A stretch of 10,707 bases of DNA. Origin: Candidatus Poseidoniaceae archaeon (lineage in GTDB: Archaea; Thermoplasmatota; Poseidoniia; Poseidoniales; Poseidoniaceae). This document shows, one piece after another, positions 6,201 to 10,707 of the stretch (positions within the stretch are counted from its first letter, which is position 1; every line of letters starts with the position of its first letter). The notes under the pieces were generated by a model, which did not search any database, was not told the origin of the DNA, and worked only from the letters and a program-made list of their open reading frames with translations. The position numbers and the translations under genes were made by a program. The stretch is from contig DUIP01000205.1 in the NCBI GenBank assembly GCA_013330285.1, positions 1 to 10,707 on the forward strand, in the 5' to 3' direction.

Positions 6201-9143
6201 ACCAATGTCATTTCGAACTTCGAAGTTGGTAATCATTGCATCGTTCTCGACAGCATTGCCGCCAGGTGGAGCAAGTAGAACTGCCGATGGAAGCCCATTG
6301 ACACCATTTGCTGCAAGCAGGCCGGAATAGATGCGAACTTCATCGGTATCCTCCCAATATGAGTTGACGATGAATCGCCAGGTGATTTGTTTTCCATCGG
6401 TGATGTCAGATTGCATCGAGGTGGATTCAAGCGTAATTAAATCGTTGACGTCTGAAGCCTCAGCAAAGCCCATCGCATCAGAATACGAAAGCACGACTGT
6501 ACCAGTATTGGATTCAAGAGTCAAACGACTCTCAACCAAAGATGAGGTGGTCGATGCCGCAACGGTGTGAGTGGTCACGACCTCATACAGTTGTCCGTTT
6601 GGATAGAATCCGACCGGGTTTCCGGTCAAACTGAGTGTGTTGTCATACCCGCTTGCTGTGACAACAGCGAGGTTGGAGAAGGTCAATCCTCCTCCACTTG
6701 TCGAGGTTACAGCCACTTCAACATTGGCCATTGATCCACCAGTCCAAAGGGCTACACCCTTGTTCAACTCAAGGTCAAGGCCATCAGAATTGTCGAGTGT
6801 GGTTGTGAAATTGTAGATGACATCGAGGTCTCGAATCACCATTGTGGCACCAGTTTCGGAACTTGGTGAATCCGCCTTGAAGCGGAACGTCATCCATTCG
6901 TTTCCATAGGCATCGACATGGCTCACTGGGACAAGTGGGTTGTTCAGCAACGAGTTCAATGCGGTGGTAAGGTCTGTTGATGAGAGGTATTCAGGGAGCG
7001 CTCGTGTGATGTTTTCGATGGCTCCAAGGCTTTCTTCCTGGGTTCCTGAAAGAACTGAGAAATTGAATCCTTCCATTGGATCGGTGCTTGAATGGATCAT
7101 CACTTCGTCAAGGACAAAATCAGAAGAGAGAACGACTGCACCCTTGGGAAGCATGAAGTTTCCACCTTCTGCAACACCTGTCAAATCGGTGCTGATGTTT
7201 GCGGAGTCTGTACCGTAATTGATTCCGTCAATCTTGTTGAGCAAGAAATTTGTTTGGCGGCCAAATGAACCAAATGCTGGCTCATCAAAGCCCCAGTCGA
7301 CGTTTGAATCATTAGCGACATCAACTTGGAAATTGTCGGCGTGGTGACCGAAGTGAAGGTCAAACCATAGACCTGCAACGTTACAGTTGTTTTGATAGGA
7401 CATCATTGATTCAAAGCCAAAGATTGGAGCATCGAGGACATACTCCGTGTCTGGAATCATACCAACCAATCCGTTGCCACCATACCCTTGAAGATCGATG
7501 GAAGGTATTTCGCTACAGTCGTCTTGGACGTGGGCTGTAATTCGAGTGATCGGTTTCGAGAAGCTGCTTCGTTGGAGGGCAGGATTGTACGAATTATCCG
7601 TCAGCAATGGAGAATAGGTCATCGGCTCTCCGCCTCCGGCCTCCCAGACACCATTGATGACGCCCGTGGTCATCTCATCGGTTTGATTGAAGCCGGTTCC
7701 GACACGCGTACCAATGCTAAATCCATGGAAAACTGGGCTCGAAAGTCGAGAAGAACCTGAATCAAAACTCATCCTAAAATTAACAGAGGGGTATTCTGTG
7801 GAATTGATCTCCCACAACTCGATGATTTTACCTTGCAAGCCAACCATTGGGTTGCCATGGTTGTCGATGACAGTCAGGCCTGTTGCAGAATCGATGACTT
7901 CAAGCGAAAGGGTGGCTGAAGAAGTGGTTTCGGATTCGATGGTGAGGATACCATAGCCGTTTGGTTGATTGTCACCACTTTGAACCGATGGGAGGAAACC
8001 ATTGATGTCCATGGTTGCTGTTTGAGGCAATCGGTCGCCGACTCGGAAGTTGTCGATGTACCAACCGGCTGCGCCGCCATCAGAGCCGGAGATGTCGTTG
8101 TCGTCCAAGACAAACCGAAGTTGAATGTACTGTCCGACGTATTGAATCAGGTCAATCGCAATGTTGGCCCAACCAGTAGGATTTCCAGTGCTGACTGAGG
8201 TGCCGCCAAGAGCGTAGTCACCTGATGGAACTTGGTTGCATTGGTTGTAGATTTCACCAGCATTGTTTGAGCCGGTGCTGACCCGGTAGTAGCCGTTTGA
8301 ATAGCCTACGCCAGTCGAATTACCAATGTCGATATCGATGTATTGGAAGCCAGAAGCATCCGGTGGGAACACGCCGTTACTGGAGGTTCGAATCTGAACG
8401 TAAGCACAGTCGGTGTACTTGATTGCAGGGTTTGTACCGCCGGGCGTAATGCGGTCAAGATCGTGATAGGAGTCAAAGTAGGCGGTGGTATCTTTCAGAG
8501 CAAGATCGATGTACATCGAGGGGGAATGGAGGGCATAGGTAAATCCGTAGTTGTTGCCTTGATTGTAGTCGTTGTCGGTGTAATCATTGTCGTTCAGACC
8601 TGTTCCCCAGCAGTATGTGCCAGAGTAGCAATCAGGGACGCCAGGAGGTGCTGGTCCACCTTGTCCGCTGGTTTCGCCGTGGTCAAAACCATACCACTTT
8701 TGATAGAAATCCCGCTGATCGACGAAACCACCCATGGTTTCTTCGAAATCGGTAAGGTATCCTTCTGCAGTTAACGAGACTGGTGTTGCAGTAGCACCGT
8801 CTTCGAAAGTAAAATGAGACTGGTTAGAGAACTTCGTAAGTTGATTGTTATAGCTCGGGTTCCAAACCCTCGACATGGTTTCAGTGTCGATTCGCTGGTG
8901 AGCAGCATGTTCAACCATGTTGACTGAGAGATCCATACTTGCGCTTGTCACCGTATCACCTGCTGGCAAATCGATACTGCCACTGTCTCGGTCCAAAAAG
9001 GCAGCACCATCACGCATTTCGATGTCTGCTTCAGTATCTTGGTTAGCGAATGTTGTCACGTTGGCAGCACCCGCAAACGGGGCTAAAACCATCAATGCGA
9101 CAAGGAACAATGGGGCTCTCAAACTTCGGTTATCGTGTGTCAT
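3243..9143 (-). CDS. Giant secreted, C-terminally membrane-anchored surface protein (1966 residues)
   Basis: A type I membrane protein of the cell surface. Residues 1-26 form a signal peptide (basic start, core APLFLVALMVLAPFAGA). About 132-370 is a jelly-roll or MAM-like module ending in GWYIDNFRVG (360-369). The long middle is beta-rich, acidic and rich in Asn-X-Ser/Thr sequons, and contains a calcium-loop-like DTNGDGIAD (1164-1172). About 1749-1845 resembles CARDB (PSFAVENTI..., IEVRNDGTMAGGTTLSV). A single membrane helix spans about 1866-1890, followed by RR, an acidic linker and a Trp-rich tail (1938-1966). I count 14 Cys, all outside, several closely spaced, which suggests disulfides. 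No protease or glycosidase catalytic motif was found, so an adhesive, binding or envelope role is more likely than an enzymatic one. ATG 9143 has AGGTGA 4 bases upstream. It is the first gene of the minus-strand unit. Confidence 0.93.
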   Translation of the reverse strand: MTHDNRSLRAPLFLVALMVLAPFAGAANVTTFANQDTEADIEMRDGAAFLDRDSGSIDLPAGDTVTSASMDLSVNMVEHAAHQRIDTETMSRVWNPSYNNQLTKFSNQSHFTFEDGATATPVSLTAEGYLTDFEETMGGFVDQRDFYQKWYGFDHGETSGQGGPAPPGVPDCYSGTYCWGTGLNDNDYTDNDYNQGNNYGFTYALHSPSMYIDLALKDTTAYFDSYHDLDRITPGGTNPAIKYTDCAYVQIRTSSNGVFPPDASGFQYIDIDIGNSTGVGYSNGYYRVSTGSNNAGEIYNQCNQVPSGDYALGGTSVSTGNPTGWANIAIDLIQYVGQYIQLRFVLDDNDISGSDGGAAGWYIDNFRVGDRLPQTATMDINGFLPSVQSGDNQPNGYGILTIESETTSSATLSLEVIDSATGLTVIDNHGNPMVGLQGKIIELWEINSTEYPSVNFRMSFDSGSSRLSSPVFHGFSIGTRVGTGFNQTDEMTTGVINGVWEAGGGEPMTYSPLLTDNSYNPALQRSSFSKPITRITAHVQDDCSEIPSIDLQGYGGNGLVGMIPDTEYVLDAPIFGFESMMSYQNNCNVAGLWFDLHFGHHADNFQVDVANDSNVDWGFDEPAFGSFGRQTNFLLNKIDGINYGTDSANISTDLTGVAEGGNFMLPKGAVVLSSDFVLDEVMIHSSTDPMEGFNFSVLSGTQEESLGAIENITRALPEYLSSTDLTTALNSLLNNPLVPVSHVDAYGNEWMTFRFKADSPSSETGATMVIRDLDVIYNFTTTLDNSDGLDLELNKGVALWTGGSMANVEVAVTSTSGGGLTFSNLAVVTASGYDNTLSLTGNPVGFYPNGQLYEVVTTHTVAASTTSSLVESRLTLESNTGTVVLSYSDAMGFAEASDVNDLITLESTSMQSDITDGKQITWRFIVNSYWEDTDEVRIYSGLLAANGVNGLPSAVLLAPPGGNAVENDAMITNFEVRNDIGLAQDLDNGKSNQIVNIAGSIRLENLDISPDPSRYYMVLEQKTINTSDENFSVEWVSVDNQSGVIGGDFDLNIDLGFAAGDETYRFRIDGYEGGDTLCPAAIYRPDSDCAIPFNLSIDTLDPSLLNVKILNGQVDPSLESNWRTMVDDTWVVPSANQQIRLSAYDLPNPPATLDIKIWVENDHDTNGDGIADASEYITVTVNDDGEAPFANYSGSFSDMANIGADPVGKVSVWIEGYDLAGNPIDGGAPGFENDHFTYVSMNSKSPVIRNFFIDDSKDGRFLNSNQPQYDGKWNQTMYAGNQYSLVVEANDDNGWRDISYFHIDLADDRDDMNVYYYPRNQSAWTDSPWITILEESEVSDGPRMLRMDGGALIDPFEADFMLDLPIRIDWGVLGATTALNNPVLYMQDLDNPRYRMLPAPGRHIQDWYYSDGIQLDFRTDEVNDLMVTPVFEDLSEPQTEDVRKGFVYPGDTIAFHGQYAYLDGINNNVFITPEIPLTLEITRSAAFADGAKGYVPFPGEVTYHTFTGGVFEINLTAAPVANDYQYSFRLCPFDDPTTALDDAISCGNDQTGLPEGAVDTTPAVCAGSSSYGCSTFNIKVDGNPPEVNTDSWTAKRGATGEVISGDMPTSTYHCVDVEVVLKEREALFQGDVNVAWAFYSDASNDILWPIYRTSFGDEPMMAELTLSPLGGSYAASASCIDLWPLEEGQFEPDEEQINNVELVMWIDAKDSAGAGVIFGGGPTEEGGIAAIFSSSEEHKSNYRFIHEEPSFAVENTILTPSSPEVGESMELQIEVRNDGTMAGGTTLSVRSVTAGGVPVLEGTVETGDINILDKKWVTIELTEFTQATTGMYYLISDDTTNELLYNGSAEGEQFNVKVQSESDDGTTVLLILVALITIVAILGVVVFVLVRRGDGEDMFADDEYEDESSKAYVELPGQSTPAPAANVSPEMADAMAKFPQWSQEEIQGYFDQGWSVQALQDWVNEQ
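3246..3332 (-). other. Trp-rich cytoplasmic C-terminal tail motif of the surface protein
   Basis: Codes for the last 29 residues, beginning FPQWSQEEIQGYFDQGW and ending LQDWVNEQ. It has three Trp and two Phe in an amphipathic helical pattern and is separated from the membrane helix by an acidic, Pro/Ala-rich linker. From memory, many large membrane proteins of Marine Group II archaea end in a similar W-S-x-E-x-I-x-x-Y-F-D-x-G-W pattern. It may be a small docking domain for a shared cytoplasmic partner. Confidence 0.6.
3474..3548 (-). other. Single transmembrane helix of the surface protein
   Basis: Codes for residues 1866-1890, an uninterrupted hydrophobic run (VLLILVALITIVAILGVVV) followed at once by Arg-Arg. 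The flanking charges (acidic SESDDG outside, RR inside) fit an extracellular N-terminus and a cytoplasmic tail. Confidence 0.9.
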
Positions 9144-9401
9144 GGACTCACCTGCTCATTAGGCGAGGTTTCTTTCACCTAAAATCGCATCGGACTCACG
9201 CCTCCGAATAAGGGGTCAAATTCGAACCCACTTCGACGAAGCATTTCACGAAGGAACATGCCACCGTTGAACCCATGCCACTTGAGAGATTCACACGTTG
9301 AACTCATCCATCTCTGGCGGTCATGCATTGAGATGATGAAACAACCTCCTCAGCGGTTTGTCCTTCCCAGAGTTCATGAGGGTGAAGGCCTTGCGGAACA
9401 T
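9144..9401. promoter_or_regulatory. Divergent intergenic region with the promoters of both transcription units
   Basis: The minus-strand surface operon and the plus-strand thioesterase unit start back to back here, so both promoters should lie in or near this stretch. Candidates are weak. On the minus strand an ATTTTAG at 9185-9179 would place a start point roughly 10 bases before ATG 9143. For the plus strand only GAATAAGG near 9206 is A/T-rich. A near-perfect 11-base inverted repeat, CTTCGACGAAG, lies at 9231-9241, and a TTCGAA palindrome at 9221-9226. The right part (9258-9401) is also open in the thioesterase frame, so the true intergenic region may be shorter. No RNA gene was seen. Confidence 0.45.
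9148..9153 (-). promoter_or_regulatory. Ribosome binding site of the giant surface protein
   Basis: AGGTGA on the minus strand, complementary to the usual archaeal 16S 3' end, 4 bases before ATG 9143. The spacing is a little short but the match supports this start. Confidence 0.6.
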
Positions 9402-9863
9402 ATGGAACACTACTCGAAAGAACCCGTGACGCTCATCGAACACATTTTTCCGGGCGACACAAATGACCACGACACGTTGTTTGGTGGCCGGCTTCTGTCC
9501 ATTATGGACAAAGCTGGAGGCATTGCTTGTTCGAAGTTCGCCCATCGTGAATTCGTCACCATTTCAATTGACACATTGAAATTTATCGCTCCTGCCCGGC
9601 AGGGCGACTTGTTGGAAGTGACAGGAAAAGTCGTCTTCACCAGCACACATACAGCCTGTACCAAAGTCACTGCTATGGCGGTTGATAAGGCGACCTGGAA
9701 GAAAAAGAAGATTTGTGAAGGCTACTTTTTCTTTGTTGCCATCGATTCGATGATGCGACCAATCCCAATCCCACAACTTGAGGCACAAACCGATGATGAA
9801 AAGGCAGATTGGGCCCATGCTGAGCGCATCCGAGAACAAATGCGCAGCAACAAAACCGACTGA
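9402..9863 (+). CDS. Acyl-CoA thioesterase, hot-dog fold, YciA type
   Basis: Predicted to hydrolyse acyl-CoA thioesters to free acid and CoA in the cytoplasm. The sequence follows YciA-type enzymes closely: HIFPGDTNDHDTLFGGRLL, then SIMDKAGGIA with the family's catalytic Asp, the strand FVTISIDTLKFIAPARQGDLL, and near the end EGYFFFVAIDSMMRPIP. One hot-dog domain in 154 residues is the usual length, and such proteins work as dimers, trimers or hexamers. The frame is open further upstream, with ATGs at 9258 (201 residues), 9333 and 9336. I chose 9402 because the family normally has only a short leader before the first strand and because GGGTGAAGG lies just upstream (9380-9388). The extra N-terminal residues look atypical. 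It is followed after 41 bases by the SelB-like gene on the same strand, so the two are probably cotranscribed; no functional link is evident. Confidence 0.88.
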   Translation: MEHYSKEPVTLIEHIFPGDTNDHDTLFGGRLLSIMDKAGGIACSKFAHREFVTISIDTLKFIAPARQGDLLEVTGKVVFTSTHTACTKVTAMAVDKATWKKKKICEGYFFFVAIDSMMRPIPIPQLEAQTDDEKADWAHAERIREQMRSNKTD

Positions 9864-9904
9864 TTCACCCCTACATTGATGTGGACCTCGCTGGTGGGCG
9901 GGAC

Positions 9905-10707
9905 ATGCCTGTACTCAACATAGCCATGGTTGGTAGCGATGATTTGGCTCGTGAAATCGCAAAGCCAACCGACCAACGTGATGTTCACACCTATGTGCAC
10001 AAGGAATCCGGTGCAGATGGACCTCGAATTCTATCGATCATTCGGCCAGCAAAGTACCCAGAGCGTCTGCGCCCATTTCTCAATGCGCTTTCCGCAGCCC
10101 GAGTCGGCATCATCGAAGTCCAACGTATCGATGCGACCTTAGGGGAAGCACTGGTGGCTTTTGCAAGTTCAGGGCTCACCAAAGGAATGGCCATCATCAA
10201 CGCACCTGAAGGTGAATGGGTCGACGAAGAGCAGGCGAAAATGTTGTTCAAGCAGGCTGGTTTAGCAGATTGGACCTTTGCTCAAGGCGACGGTATCGAG
10301 CTTCGGACGATTTTATACGGCTTCATGGATGACATTGCTGATGAATTGAGAGCAAATGCAGAGGCTCCGTTGGTGATTCCTGTCGATCAATATTTCAACG
10401 TCAAAGGCATTGGACTTGTGGCGATTGGTTATGTCCAATCAGGCACCGTTCATGTACACGATGAGCTTGTTCTTCTTCCGGCGAATGGAACGGGGAATGC
10501 CAAATCTCTCCAAGTGATGGATGATGATGTCCCTGCTGCTTTGGCAGGTGACAGAGTTGGGTTAGCCCTTCGAAACGCAAAGGAAGATCACCTCGGGAGT
10601 GGAACACTGCTTGTGCGACCGGCGGTTGAAGATAAAAAGACAAACACAAGCATACCGCTTGCCGTCATAGCCCATGAGCGTTCAACCATTCATCTCCAAC
10701 GATCACC
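9905..10707 (+). CDS. SelB/EF-Tu-like protein with a degenerate GTPase domain, 3' end beyond the window
   Basis: Translated by eye from ATG 9905; open to the right edge (267 residues visible). Domain 2 (about 153-238) is clearly of the EF-Tu/SelB kind: PLVIPVDQYFNVKGIGLVAIGYVQ matches PFLLPIEDVFSIxGRGTVVTGRVE, and ALAGDRVGLALRNAKEDHLGSG matches AxAGxNVGxxLRGIxxxxIxRG. The N-terminal domain (1-150) keeps the order of G-domain strands but lacks its motifs: the P-loop is GSDDLAREIA instead of GxxDxGKST, the DTPG position reads RPAK, and NKxD reads NAPE. It therefore should not bind or hydrolyse GTP in the normal way. Archaea carry a described SelB-like (SelBL) family with divergent G domains, and this fits it; a role in translation is inferred only. 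GGTGGGCGGG upstream may serve as the ribosome site. The frame is open upstream, but the first strand (VLNIAMVG) begins at residue 3, supporting this start. Confidence 0.8.
   Translation, partial: MPVLNIAMVGSDDLAREIAKPTDQRDVHTYVHKESGADGPRILSIIRPAKYPERLRPFLNALSAARVGIIEVQRIDATLGEALVAFASSGLTKGMAIINAPEGEWVDEEQAKMLFKQAGLADWTFAQGDGIELRTILYGFMDDIADELRANAEAPLVIPVDQYFNVKGIGLVAIGYVQSGTVHVHDELVLLPANGTGNAKSLQVMDDDVPAALAGDRVGLALRNAKEDHLGSGTLLVRPAVEDKKTNTSIPLAVIAHERSTIHLQRS

Noticed and set aside
8343..8774. Plus-strand open frame of 143 codons with a hydrophobic Val/Ile-rich stretch
   Set aside because: It is antisense to the jelly-roll region of the giant protein; the Val/Ile run is the antisense reading of Asn/Asp/Tyr-rich codons.
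3243..9143. Possible secreted peptidase or glycosidase activity of the giant protein
   Set aside because: No HExxH, subtilisin-type or other catalytic motif was seen; the MAM-like and CARDB-like modules are found on enzymes but are not catalytic.
1..10707. tRNA or rRNA genes, CRISPR arrays, transposons or integration sites
   Set aside because: No cloverleaf, regular repeat-spacer pattern, transposase-like frame or long terminal repeats were noticed on either strand.

Overview
The window most likely comes from an uncultured planktonic euryarchaeon of the Marine Group II / Poseidoniales type or a close relative. The reasons are a very large secreted membrane-anchored protein with an acidic ectodomain and a Trp-rich cytoplasmic tail, an archaeal SelB-like translation factor, an archaeal TatD-type hydrolase and a protein with the TATA-binding-protein fold. 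Genes are tightly packed with short spacers. The lineage call is inferred from protein style, not from a marker gene.

From about 9143 down to 1, every gene reads on the minus strand. In transcription order they are: a 1966-residue surface protein (9143 to 3243); a 273-residue protein of unknown function whose GTG start overlaps the surface gene's stop; a 180-residue divergent TBP-fold protein preceded by an ideal AGGAGG; a TatD-like TIM-barrel metal hydrolase (935-1819, TTG start); and, after a 77-base gap, a second secreted protein that runs off the left edge. The first three are so tightly joined that they probably form one translationally coupled operon. TatD follows after about 60 bases and may belong to it too.

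From about 9402 to the right edge two genes read on the plus strand: a hot-dog acyl-CoA thioesterase of the YciA type, then, 41 bases later, a SelB/EF-Tu-like protein cut by the window end. Its G domain has lost the nucleotide-binding motifs while its domain 2 is well preserved. The divergent intergenic region (9144-9401) must carry the promoters of both transcription units.

The most notable points are the TBP-fold protein that appears to have lost the DNA-kinking phenylalanines of its first repeat and sits in a surface-protein operon, the unrecognised 273-residue protein between them, and the degenerate SelB-like GTPase. No RNA gene, CRISPR array, insertion sequence or phage gene was seen.
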